Shown one piece after another: positions 7,942-15,976 of a DNA stretch of 41,238 nucleotides. The DNA is taken from positions 1 through 41,238 of the forward strand of contig JAHDKR010000112.1 in NCBI GenBank assembly GCA_018436785.1. Direction: 5' to 3'. Position 1 is the stretch's first letter. Each line of letters starts with the position of its first letter. The notes under the pieces were generated by a model. The model worked only from the letters and a program-made list of their open reading frames with translations. It was not told where the DNA came from and ran no database searches. This DNA is from Synergistaceae bacterium. GTDB taxonomy: Bacteria > Synergistota > Synergistia > Synergistales > Aminobacteriaceae. The position numbers were made by a program, and so were the translations under genes.

Positions 7942-10269
7942 ATGAACCAGGCGGAGAGGGAATTTCTTGAGGAACTGCGCAGAGATTTTGTTCCGGAGGC
8001 GGAGGAGTATCTCCAGACCATCGTCTCCGGTCTGCTTGCTCTTGAAAAGAGTCCCGCAAGCTCTTCCGGGGTCATCGAGGAGGTCTTCCGGGCTGCCCAT
8101 AGCCTCAAAGGGGCGGCGCAGGCGGTACAGATGCCGGGGGTCTCTTCGATATGCCAAGTTGTGGAGAGCGTCTTTTCAGGCATGAAAAAAGGGGTCCTTC
8201 ATCTCTCCGAAGGAGATTTCGACATCCTCCAGCGTGCTGCCGATACTCTGTCCGCTATGATAGGCGCTCCGGAGAAGGAGGACGCGAGCGGCATAACTCC
8301 GCTGATTCATGAGATTGAAAGCCTGTTGGATCCGGCGGGCGGCGCCGCTCCGCCGAAAACGCCTTTGTTGCAGGGGAGCCGGAGACCGCACGCGGAGGAA
8401 GATGAGCCGGAGGGAAAAGTTGAAGCGCTCTCGCTTCCGGATCGCGCTCTTGCGTCTCATGCAGTCTCTCCGGCTGTAACGGAAGCCTCCCCGCAGCCGA
8501 AAGAAGAGCGCTCACGACATACCGGGCAGGAGACCGTGCGTATCGCCGCCTCGAAACTGGATTCGTTGCTGCTGAAGGCCGAAGAACTGATTTCGGTGAA
8601 TCTTGCTCTGGAAGTCCGCATAGAGAATATACGGGAAATACTGTCGCTTTCCGCAGAGTTCAAAAGCGAGTGGGGAAAGACTCTTGACGCGCTCCGGAGG
8701 GAAGAGCAGGCCATTGAAAAGCTTCCCCAGAAATTGCAGGGTTTTTTACAGTCGGGAAGAGACTCTTTTCGAAAAATTCTCGAAACGCTGCGGGACATGG
8801 AAAAAGCGCTGCGTTCCGATCAGCGTGCCGCGAGCGGGCTTGTCCGCGATCTCCTCGAGGGAGCCAGGACTGTGCTGATGCTTCCGTTTTCGTCGCTCTT
8901 GCAGAGCTTCCCGAAAATAGTCCGCGATCTTGCGCGCGAGCTTGGTAAAGAAGCGAACGTGAACATACGGGGCGGGGAAGTCGAAGTTGACAAACGGATT
9001 CTTGAAGGATTGAAGGATCCTCTGGTTCATCTGGTGCGCAACTGCGTCGACCACGGACTGGAAAAGGCGGAAGATCGCCGCGCCGCAGGAAAACCTCCCG
9101 AGGGGACGATCACGCTTACGGTCTCTCAGACTGACGGGGGCAGGGTGGAAATTCTTGTTGCGGACGACGGAAAAGGGATCAATGCAGAAAAACTTCGCGA
9201 AATCGCCGTCAAAAACGGCCTGATCTCAAGGGAGGAGGCCGCGCTCCTCGACGATGCCGCTGCAATGTCGCTCATCTTCAGGTCAGGCGTTTCCACGAGT
9301 CCGCTTATTACAGATATTTCAGGGCGAGGGTTAGGAATGGCGATTGTTCAAGAAGGCGTCGAAGCCCTTGGAGGTAGCATCGTCCTTGAATCAAAGCCCG
9401 GAAAGGGGTCTTCTTTTCGCCTTTCTCTTCCGTTAACGCTTGCAACGTTCCGCGGAGTGCTGGTGGAGGAGTGGGGGCGAGTCTTTGTTATTCCATCTTC
9501 TGGTGTGGAGCGCGTGGCCAGGGTGGAGAAAAGCAAAATCAGGCTTATAGAACAAAGGGAGAGCGTGTCGTTTAACGGGACGCCGCTGGCGCTGGCGAGA
9601 CTGGGACATATACTTGAGCTGCCGTCTCCCCCTGAACGGCTCAAGATACGGGAAACGTTGCCTCTCGTTGTGATTGGAGCCGGAGGGATCTCCGTGGCGT
9701 TTGGCGTCGATAAAGTGCTCAATGAACAGGATATTCTGCTCAAACCGCTTGGGAAACAGCTGGAGCGGGTGCGGAACGTCTCGGGCGCCACCGTGCTCGG
9801 ATCGGGAATGGTCGTTCCCGTGCTCAACACGGCCGATCTTATCCGTTCTGTTCAGAGGAGCGGCGGGGGACGAGGTTTTCTTTCCGACCCGGAAGAGAAA
9901 AAAACCCGCAGAAACGTTCTCATCGCCGAGGATTCCATTACTTCGCGTACTCTCCTGCGGAATATTCTCTCCGCCGCAGGTTTTGATGTGCAAACCGCAG
10001 TGGATGGCCAAGAAGCATGGAATTTCCTCGCGAAGGGCGGGTTTCATATCGTGGTCTCCGACGTCGAGATGCCGCGGATGAACGGTTTCGAGCTGACGGC
10101 GAAAATTCGCTCCGACCCTGCGACGGCTGATATCCCAGTGGTGCTGGTGACATCCCTTGAATCCAGAGAGGACAGGGAACGGGGCGCAGAGGCCGGAGCC
10201 GACGCATATATCGTGAAAAGCGGTTTCGACCAGGGAAACCTTCTTGATGTATTGCGTCGTCTTCTGTAG
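7942..10269 (+). CDS. cheA: Hybrid CheA histidine kinase with C-terminal receiver (WspE-like)
   Basis: 775 residues. Domains in order: HPt (about 1-110) with phosphorylatable His near residue 53 (FRAAHSLKGAA); a long linker without a recognisable CheY/CheB-docking P2 domain; a dimerisation region with an unusually extended helical insert (about 225-310); the ATPase with N-box HLVRNCVDHG near 363, G1 DDGKGI and G2 GRGLGM near 461; a CheW-like P5 domain (about 500-640); and a receiver (about 655-775) with acidic EDS, phospho-Asp near 707 (VVSDVEMPRMNG), conserved TS and a Lys in AYIVKSG. The CheA-REC fusion is the WspE/FrzE type. It probably phosphorylates the downstream cyclase and CheB, with the fused receiver acting as a phosphate sink or adaptation element. 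Start ATG behind AGGAGCGCTC. Confidence 0.93.
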   Translation: MNQAEREFLEELRRDFVPEAEEYLQTIVSGLLALEKSPASSSGVIEEVFRAAHSLKGAAQAVQMPGVSSICQVVESVFSGMKKGVLHLSEGDFDILQRAADTLSAMIGAPEKEDASGITPLIHEIESLLDPAGGAAPPKTPLLQGSRRPHAEEDEPEGKVEALSLPDRALASHAVSPAVTEASPQPKEERSRHTGQETVRIAASKLDSLLLKAEELISVNLALEVRIENIREILSLSAEFKSEWGKTLDALRREEQAIEKLPQKLQGFLQSGRDSFRKILETLRDMEKALRSDQRAASGLVRDLLEGARTVLMLPFSSLLQSFPKIVRDLARELGKEANVNIRGGEVEVDKRILEGLKDPLVHLVRNCVDHGLEKAEDRRAAGKPPEGTITLTVSQTDGGRVEILVADDGKGINAEKLREIAVKNGLISREEAALLDDAAAMSLIFRSGVSTSPLITDISGRGLGMAIVQEGVEALGGSIVLESKPGKGSSFRLSLPLTLATFRGVLVEEWGRVFVIPSSGVERVARVEKSKIRLIEQRESVSFNGTPLALARLGHILELPSPPERLKIRETLPLVVIGAGGISVAFGVDKVLNEQDILLKPLGKQLERVRNVSGATVLGSGMVVPVLNTADLIRSVQRSGGGRGFLSDPEEKKTRRNVLIAEDSITSRTLLRNILSAAGFDVQTAVDGQEAWNFLAKGGFHIVVSDVEMPRMNGFELTAKIRSDPATADIPVVLVTSLESREDRERGAEAGADAYIVKSGFDQGNLLDVLRRLL

Positions 10270-10295
10270 AGTGTAAAAGAGAGGGGGCGTTCGGC

Positions 10296-11357
10296 ATGGC
10301 GGATGTTCTCATTGTTGATGATTCCGCGTTGCTGCGCAGGATCTTGAAGCAGATGCTGAGTAAGGATCCGGGGCTGAACGTTATCGGGTGTGTCGAGAGC
10401 GGCGAAGCGGCGTTGCAGTTCCTCGAAAATACCAGGGTCGACGTTGTGACTATGGATATTCACATGCCGGGCATGGGCGGTTTCGACGCAACACGCCGGA
10501 TCATGGAATCTCCGCATCCTGTGCCTGTGGTGATTATCAGTTCATGCTGGGATCCGAACGAAGTCGAAAAGACGTTCAAGGCTATGGATGCAGGCGCCGT
10601 GGCTATTCTCCCCAAGCCCGCAGATATCTCCTCAGGCGATGACGAATACTCTGCGGAGCTTCTGAAAACTGTAAACGAGGCTGCCGTATCAAAAGTAGGA
10701 CGTCTGCGGCAGAGAAAAAGGCCGATGAAGAGCGATGATGCTCCACGGAATCCTCTCCAGCCCTCTCCGTCTCATGCAAACGGGCGATCTGAACGACGGA
10801 TATCGCTTGTCGGCGTCGGCGCCTCGACAGGAGGTCCGCAGGCTCTTGCGGAGTTTCTTGCGCGGCTTCCGGCGGATTTCCCGCGCCCTCTCCTCGTCGT
10901 GCAGCATATAGCCGCCGGGTTTACCTCGGGATTGGCGGAGTGGCTTGGAAAAGTGACGCCTCTTCCGGTACGTGTCGCCCAAAATGGACAGAAGGCGATG
11001 AACGGCGTCGTCCATATTGCTCCCGACGGTTTTCATATGGGAGTTCGCCAGGGAGGTTTTCTTTCTCTTGCGAAAGATCCGCCGGAGCATATGGTTCGTC
11101 CGTCCGCGTCAGTGCTCTTCCGGAGCCTCGCCGCGGCGTATGGGGGAGCCGCGGCCGTCATCCTCTTCTCCGGAATGGGAAAGGACGGCGCCGCGGAAAT
11201 GAAAACGCTTCGGAATATGGGGGCCGCTACGTTCGCCCAGGACAGAGAGAGTTCCGTTGTCTGGGGCATGCCCGGCGAGGCTGTGCGCCTGGATGCAGCG
11301 GAACATGTAGGATCTCCCGCGACGATCGCCTCCCTTCTTCTGGATCAGTTCCGTTAA
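10296..11357 (+). CDS. cheB: CheB methylesterase/response regulator (WspF-like)
   Basis: 353 residues. Receiver domain 1-120 with DDS at 8-10 and phospho-Asp 54 (VTMDIHMPGMGG). A charged linker (about 125-165) leads to the methylesterase domain with the catalytic triad visible: Ser near 177 (GASTGGP), His near 204 (VVQHI) and Asp near 297 (GMGKDGA). It removes receptor methyl groups and so resets the array; in Pseudomonas loss of WspF locks the system on. It begins 26 bases after CheA with a GAGAGGGGG ribosome site. No CheD, CheC or CheY gene accompanies it. Confidence 0.94.
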   Translation: MADVLIVDDSALLRRILKQMLSKDPGLNVIGCVESGEAALQFLENTRVDVVTMDIHMPGMGGFDATRRIMESPHPVPVVIISSCWDPNEVEKTFKAMDAGAVAILPKPADISSGDDEYSAELLKTVNEAAVSKVGRLRQRKRPMKSDDAPRNPLQPSPSHANGRSERRISLVGVGASTGGPQALAEFLARLPADFPRPLLVVQHIAAGFTSGLAEWLGKVTPLPVRVAQNGQKAMNGVVHIAPDGFHMGVRQGGFLSLAKDPPEHMVRPSASVLFRSLAAAYGGAAAVILFSGMGKDGAAEMKTLRNMGAATFAQDRESSVVWGMPGEAVRLDAAEHVGSPATIASLLLDQFR

Positions 11358-11449
11358 TCTGAGACCGGTGGCGCGCATGATTCTTTGGCGAGAGTGAAAC
11401 GCACTTCATACGGGGGGAAAATATACCGAAAATATGGAGGGACCACTCC

Positions 11450-12856
11450 ATGTTGAGCAGGATTGAAAGGGCTGACGTGATGAAAGAACATGCTGAGATC
11501 CTCATTGTCGAGGACAGTCTGACCCAGGCGAAGCGGTTGGAGCGTCTCCTTACGCAGAACGGCTACGTTGTGTACGTAGCCAGAAACGGCGCCGAGGGGT
11601 TGGAAGCCGCCGCCCGCAAAAAGCCCACGGTGGTGATCTCGGACGTCATGATGCCCGAGATGGACGGGTACGAGATGTGCAGGCGCATAAAGAACACCGA
11701 GGAAATCAAGGGGACGCCGGTGGTACTGCTCACCTCGCTCTCCGATCCGAGGGACGTGATCAAAGGGCTTGAATGCGGCGCTGACAATTTTCTTACAAAA
11801 CCGTACGACGGCGAGCATCTGATCCGGCGTCTCGAACATATACTGACCAATCTGGAGCTGAGAAAAGCCGGGCAGGCGCAGATGACGGTCGAGGTTTTTT
11901 TCGCAGGGCAGTATCATCGGCTCACTGCGGACCGGATACAGATCATCGACCTGTTGCTCTCCACATTCGAGGCGGCCGTGCTGCAGAGCACGCAGCTTGA
12001 AAAGCTCGGCGGGGACTACCGGAATGCCCTCGAAGACGTGAAACGGGCCCAGGCCAACTTTCAGACGCTGATGGAAACTACCGGCGACGCCGTGATTGTG
12101 GCGGGCGATAACGGCACTATCTACTACGCTAACCCCGCCGCCGAGAATCTTTTTGACACCAAGGCGTCCGACCTGGTAGGACGTCCTTTTGCCTTCCCGC
12201 TCGACGTCAAGGGGGAAGAGCACAGGGAGATCACAATTTCACGGTCGGACGGGTCGAAGGTCGTGGGCGATATGCGCGTGGCAACCTCCAACTGGGACGG
12301 AGAGCTTGTTCAATTCGCCACCATTCGCGATATATCAGAGATGGTGCACCTTCGGGAGCTGTTGAAGACGGAAGCGATTACCGACGCGCTTACGGGGCTC
12401 CACAACCGGAGAGGGTTCATGCTCCTCGGAGAAGAGCTTCTGCGGAAGGCTCTTGAAAAGGAGTCGAACGCCCTCTGCTTCTTCGCCGATCTCGACGGGT
12501 TCAAGTCGGTGAACGACACGCTCGGTCACGAGGAGGGGGACAAAGTCCTCCAGGAGTCGGCGGAAGCGCTCAGAAAGACCTTCCGTTCTTCGGATATACT
12601 GGCAAGGGTCGGCGGGGATGAATTCGCGGCTCTCGTCCTTCACGATGCTGCGGGAAACGAAACGGATATCATCGGGAGGTTGCGGCAGGCGCTTGATACG
12701 ATCAATTCGCGGAGCCTGCGATCCTACCGTATCGTGATGAGCGCGGGAATATCGCTTTGGGAGCCGGAAAACCCCATTTCTCTCGGCGAGCTGATGTCGG
12801 ATGCGGACAAGAAGATGTATCGTGAAAAAGAGGAGAGAAAAAAAATTTCAAAGTAG
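11450..12856 (+). CDS. Response regulator diguanylate cyclase, REC-PAS-GGDEF (WspR-like output)
   Basis: 468 residues. Receiver about 12-130 with EDS, phospho-Asp 65 (VVISDVMMPEMDG), TSLSD and Lys in FLTKPYD. A helical linker follows (VFFAGQYHRLTADR then IQIIDLLLSTFE), a connector I associate with receiver-containing hybrid regulators. A PAS domain spans about 204-305 (FQTLMETTGDAVIV to FATIRDIS). The GGDEF domain spans about 310-465: intact GGDEF at 388-392, and RSSD at 379-382 five residues before it, the correct place for an inhibitory I-site. It should convert two GTP to cyclic di-GMP when phosphorylated by the adjacent CheA. It starts 92 bases after CheB at ATG 11450 (GGAGG upstream); an ATG ten codons later is possible. 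Pseudomonas WspR is REC-GGDEF without PAS. Confidence 0.92.
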   Translation: MLSRIERADVMKEHAEILIVEDSLTQAKRLERLLTQNGYVVYVARNGAEGLEAAARKKPTVVISDVMMPEMDGYEMCRRIKNTEEIKGTPVVLLTSLSDPRDVIKGLECGADNFLTKPYDGEHLIRRLEHILTNLELRKAGQAQMTVEVFFAGQYHRLTADRIQIIDLLLSTFEAAVLQSTQLEKLGGDYRNALEDVKRAQANFQTLMETTGDAVIVAGDNGTIYYANPAAENLFDTKASDLVGRPFAFPLDVKGEEHREITISRSDGSKVVGDMRVATSNWDGELVQFATIRDISEMVHLRELLKTEAITDALTGLHNRRGFMLLGEELLRKALEKESNALCFFADLDGFKSVNDTLGHEEGDKVLQESAEALRKTFRSSDILARVGGDEFAALVLHDAAGNETDIIGRLRQALDTINSRSLRSYRIVMSAGISLWEPENPISLGELMSDADKKMYREKEERKKISK

Positions 12857-12870
12857 CAGTTTTTTTACTG

Positions 12871-12899
12871 TTGACGTTTCCGTATGTACTGGCTATAAT
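12871..12899 (+). promoter_or_regulatory. Sigma-70-type promoter of the lysA T-box transcript
   Basis: TTGACG (12871-12876), 17-base spacer, TATAAT (12894-12899). It begins 15 bases after the cyclase stop codon, so lysA is transcribed separately from the chemosensory operon. The expected start of transcription is near 12906, just ahead of T-box stem I. Confidence 0.85.
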
Positions 12900-12923
12900 G
12901 TCACGAATAAATAAGATGTACAC

Positions 12924-13167
12924 GCGATGATGCAGATTGCCTGCGTTCACGGTTGCCGCCAGAGAGAGAGATCCGAAGGCTGGAAGGTCTCTTCGGCAAG
13001 GGCGAAAGGCGCAAAGACTGCGGAGCGGGGGCTGAAACGGTCACGACCGGAAGTACGCCCACGGGAGGCTCCCGTTATAGAGCCGAGAGCGGGACGCAAA
13101 AATGCGTCCAAGCAGGGTGGTACCGCGAGACATATGGCTCGTCCCTTCATTGGGACGGGCCATTTTT
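12924..13167 (+). promoter_or_regulatory. T-box riboswitch, lysine specifier (AAG)
   Basis: Leader RNA that binds uncharged tRNA and allows read-through into lysA. Seen in order: GC then GATGA (12926-12930) facing GGAGC (13022-13026), a kink-turn-like base; the basal helix GCAG (12932-12935) with CTGC (13018-13021); an internal loop whose 3' side holds AAG (13014-13016) followed by the conserved purine A, which fits a lysine specifier codon; then GCCT (12939-12942) with AGGC (13007-13010) and TTGCC (12953-12957) with GGCAA (12995-12999). A stem II region near 13030-13065 contains GAA/AGTA loop-E-like halves. Stem III is 13092-13097 with 13104-13109. The T-box core AGGGTGGTACCGCG lies at 13114-13127; its TGGT can pair with an ACCA tRNA end. 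A terminator follows. Only downstream gene: lysA. Confidence 0.93.
13134..13167 (+). terminator. Regulated terminator of the lysA T-box
   Basis: Twelve-base-pair stem, arms 13134-13145 and 13152-13163 (one G-U pair), followed by a T-run through 13167. It is expected to form when tRNA-Lys is charged; the alternative antiterminator uses the T-box core just upstream. Confidence 0.9.
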
Positions 13168-13205
13168 CATATTTCGCCGGGAATGAAGAAAGAGGTGCGC
13201 GTACT

Positions 13206-14513
13206 TTGGGCAACAGTGATCACATCAATGAAAAGGGGCATTTCCTCTTCGGGGGTTGGGACACGGTGGAGCTTGCCGGACGATTCGGCACGCCGCTGTA
13301 TGTCATCTCGGAGGAGATGATCAGAGCGCGGTGCAGATCTGTGAGAGAGACCTTTCTGAACCGCTGGGAGAACGTCTTTGCTGTGTATGCGGGAAAGGCG
13401 TTTTTGCCGCTTGCCATGTGCAGGATTGTTCAGTCGGAGGGGTTGGGGCTTGATCTTGTTTCCGGAGGGGAACTGTACACTGCTCTCGCGGCGGGGTTTC
13501 CTCCGGAGAAGACGTTTTTCCACGGCAACAGCAAGACAAGGGAGGAGCTGCGTTTCGCTCTTTCTTCGGGAGTGGGGCGAATAGTCGTCGATAGCATGAG
13601 CGAACTGGAGACGCTCGAGGAGGAGGCGGCCGCAGCGGGGAAAAAGCCTGCGGTTCTCTTTCGGGTGGCGCCCGGAGTGGACGCGCACACGCATAAATAC
13701 ATTCTGACGGGGCATACCGGCTCGAAATTCGGATTTCCTCTCGCCGGCGACTCGCTGAACGCGGCCGTCCGCCGTGCTTCCGCTTCGGAGCATGTGTGTC
13801 TGAAAGGGTTTCATTTTCATATCGGCTCGCAGATCTTCGAGAATACGTCGCACGTCATGGCCGTCGAAATCATGGTACGCGCCATCGCCGGATTCAAGAA
13901 GGAAATCGGTTTCGTCACCGAAGAACTCAACATGGGAGGAGGGTACGGGGTGGAGTTCGCACCCGAAGGCACGACTCCCCGTATCGACGCGTTCACCGAC
14001 GCTATGATGCGCACTCTCGAAGAGGAGTGTCGCTCAGCGGGCGTCGACCGTCCGCGCGTGATCATAGAGCCCGGGCGCTGGATTGTCTCCGAGGCGGGGA
14101 TTACGCTCTATACGGTCCAGGCGATCAAAAAGATCGACGGCATCGTAACCTATGCGAGTATCGACGGAGGAATGACCGACAACCCCAGACCCTCGCTCTA
14201 CGGGGCGAAGTACTGGGCGGTCGCCGCGGGAAAGATGAATCGCGAGGCGTCGGCGAAAGTGACTGTGGCGGGACGATGCTGCGAGTCAGGCGACATTCTT
14301 ATCGAAAATTTGAAAACGCCGCCGTTGGAGCGGGGGGATCTGCTTGCCGTGCTCAATACCGGCGCGTACACCTTCTCCATGGCGAGCAACTACAACCGAC
14401 TCCCGCGCCCTGCCGTGGTGCTGGCGAGCGAGGGGAGAGCGGACGTGATCGTTCCCCGGCAGAGCTACGAGGACCTTATCCGCGGAGAGTCTCTGCCCGA
14501 ACATTTACGATAG
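13206..14513 (+). CDS. lysA: Diaminopimelate decarboxylase
   Basis: 435 residues from a TTG start. Catalyses the PLP-dependent decarboxylation of meso-diaminopimelate to L-lysine in the cytoplasm. Visible landmarks: the PLP-binding Lys near 64 (VYAGKA), HFHIGSQ near 203-209, the glycine-rich LNMGGGYG phosphate site, EPGRWIVSEAG near 288-298, the active-site Cys in CCESGD near 359 and the late motif GAYTFSMASNYNRLPRP. The reading frame stays open upstream through the T-box, but that region is structured leader; TTG at 13206, eight bases after AGAGGTG, is the first sensible start after the terminator and gives a normal family length. Regulated by the lysine T-box. livJ follows after 145 bases with no clear intervening terminator. 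Confidence 0.93.
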   Translation: MGNSDHINEKGHFLFGGWDTVELAGRFGTPLYVISEEMIRARCRSVRETFLNRWENVFAVYAGKAFLPLAMCRIVQSEGLGLDLVSGGELYTALAAGFPPEKTFFHGNSKTREELRFALSSGVGRIVVDSMSELETLEEEAAAAGKKPAVLFRVAPGVDAHTHKYILTGHTGSKFGFPLAGDSLNAAVRRASASEHVCLKGFHFHIGSQIFENTSHVMAVEIMVRAIAGFKKEIGFVTEELNMGGGYGVEFAPEGTTPRIDAFTDAMMRTLEEECRSAGVDRPRVIIEPGRWIVSEAGITLYTVQAIKKIDGIVTYASIDGGMTDNPRPSLYGAKYWAVAAGKMNREASAKVTVAGRCCESGDILIENLKTPPLERGDLLAVLNTGAYTFSMASNYNRLPRPAVVLASEGRADVIVPRQSYEDLIRGESLPEHLR

Positions 14514-14658
14514 AACTGGTTCCTGAATTTGTACGCGGAGGTGGGGCCTGAGAAGAATCGTTGCGGGAAAAGGCGGGAATCCGTGAAACGGGCTTCGCGC
14601 GGGTGATCAACCCGGCGCGGCGGAACACGAAACACATCACAAGGAGGTAGGAAGAGAT

Positions 14659-15816
14659 ATGAAAAAGAGTCTTGCGTTGTTTGGAGTACTGCTTCTGCTC
14701 GTCTTTGCCGGATCGGCGTTTGCGGCTGATGTCATCAAAATAGGCCACACGGTCTCCCTCACCGGCGGCGCTTCCATGTGGGGGCAGTCCGAGGCCCGGG
14801 CGCTCGATATGCTGGCGAAGAAGATCAACGAGGCCGGAGGCGTTCTCGGCAAGCAGATCGAGTTCGTCAGGTACGACAACCGGAACGACGGCGTGGAAGC
14901 GGTCAACGTGGCCCGTCGCCTTGTTTCGGACGGAGTTGTCGCCGTCATCGGCCCGGCGCAGAGCGGCAATTCCATCGCGTCGGCCCCGGTCTTCGAGAGG
15001 GGAAAAATTCCCATGGTCGTGACGACTGCGACCAACCCCTACGTCACGATTGATCAGCGCTCGAACAAGGTCCGTCCCTTCGCCTTCCGTCCCTGCTTCA
15101 TCGACCCCTTCCAGGGAACCGTGGCGGCACGTTTCGCCGTGACCGACCTCGGCGCGAAAAAGGGCGCCATCCTCTATGACGTGGGTTCGGACTACGGCCA
15201 GTGGCTTGCACGTTATTTCGAAGAGGCCTTTGTGGCCAAGGGCGGCGAGATCGTCGCAAAGGAGGCCTTCCGCACCGAGGAGCTTGACTACCGCGCGCAG
15301 CTCGGCAAGATGAAGGACCTCGCTCCCGACGTCATCTTCATTCCGACAAGCCAGAAGGAAGCCGCCATGGCGGCGAAGCAGGCTCGCGATCTTGGGATCA
15401 GCGCCGTTCTTCTGGGTACCGACAACTGGGGCAGCCCCGATCTCATCGAGCTGGGCGGCAGCGCCATCGACGGCGGCTACTTCGTCAACCTGACGGATCT
15501 CGCCGACCCGGATATCCAGGAATTCGTCGCCGAGTACAAAGCTGCATTCGGCGAGGAGCCCGTGCTGCCGAACCCGGTTATGGCGCAGGATGCGCTGCTG
15601 ATGATCGTCGACGCCATCGCCAGAGCGGGAAGCGTCGAGGGCGACGCGGTTGCGGAAGCCCTGGCAACCATCAAGGATCTGAAAGTCACCAGCGGCGTGC
15701 TCACCATCAACGCGGAGGACCACAACCCGCTCGACAAGCCGGCGGTCATCCAGCAGGTGGACGTAACCAACAAGACCTTCAAGTTCGTCAAGAAGTACGT
15801 TTCCGTCGACGATTAG
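14659..15816 (+). CDS. livJ: Branched-chain amino-acid ABC transporter substrate-binding protein
   Basis: 385 residues. A signal peptide of about 22 residues (LALFGVLLLLVFAGSAFA) precedes a type I periplasmic binding fold. Family landmarks: IGHTVSLTGGASMWG near the mature N-terminus, INEAGGVLG, RRLVSDGVVAVIGPAQSG, and late LATIKDL. Ribosome site AAGGAGGTAGG. It captures leucine/isoleucine/valine or a related amino acid and hands it to LivHM. First gene of a five-gene liv operon; a strong hairpin in the 160-base gap before livH probably lets this gene be expressed above the membrane genes. The exact ligand cannot be read from the sequence. Confidence 0.93.
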   Translation: MKKSLALFGVLLLLVFAGSAFAADVIKIGHTVSLTGGASMWGQSEARALDMLAKKINEAGGVLGKQIEFVRYDNRNDGVEAVNVARRLVSDGVVAVIGPAQSGNSIASAPVFERGKIPMVVTTATNPYVTIDQRSNKVRPFAFRPCFIDPFQGTVAARFAVTDLGAKKGAILYDVGSDYGQWLARYFEEAFVAKGGEIVAKEAFRTEELDYRAQLGKMKDLAPDVIFIPTSQKEAAMAAKQARDLGISAVLLGTDNWGSPDLIELGGSAIDGGYFVNLTDLADPDIQEFVAEYKAAFGEEPVLPNPVMAQDALLMIVDAIARAGSVEGDAVAEALATIKDLKVTSGVLTINAEDHNPLDKPAVIQQVDVTNKTFKFVKKYVSVDD

Positions 15817-15875
15817 CAGCGGCTTGTTTTCACAGGAGCGTGCTGAACACGTTCTCCGAACATCGTATCGAAACC

Positions 15876-15906
15876 GAAGGGTGCGGGAATCTCTCCCGCG
15901 CCCTTC
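15876..15906 (+). repeat. Intercistronic hairpin between livJ and livH
   Basis: Thirteen-base-pair stem with one G-U pair, arms 15876-15888 and 15894-15906, five-base loop, no T-run after it. A stable hairpin in this position typically protects the binding-protein message or partly terminates, giving more binding protein than permease. A smaller repeat (CGGAG 15910-15914, CTCCG 15924-15928) follows. Confidence 0.7.
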
Positions 15907-15976
15907 ATCCGGAGGCCCGGGGACTCCGCGGATTCAGCGTTCCTCCCCAATATGCTCAAAGGATGTGTGAGCCGGT

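Noticed and set aside
6707..8183. Long minus-strand frames opposite the MCP gene
   Set aside because: They mirror the Ala/Glu/Ser repeats of the coiled coil; the plus strand has complete MCP landmarks.
12927..13205. N-terminal extension of lysA reading through the leader
   Set aside because: The frame is open by chance; the region is a structured T-box with terminator, the translated residues have no lysA similarity, and TTG 13206 has a proper ribosome site.
14476..15723. 415-codon minus-strand frame opposite livJ
   Set aside because: Complement of a clear binding-protein gene; the translation has no domain pattern.
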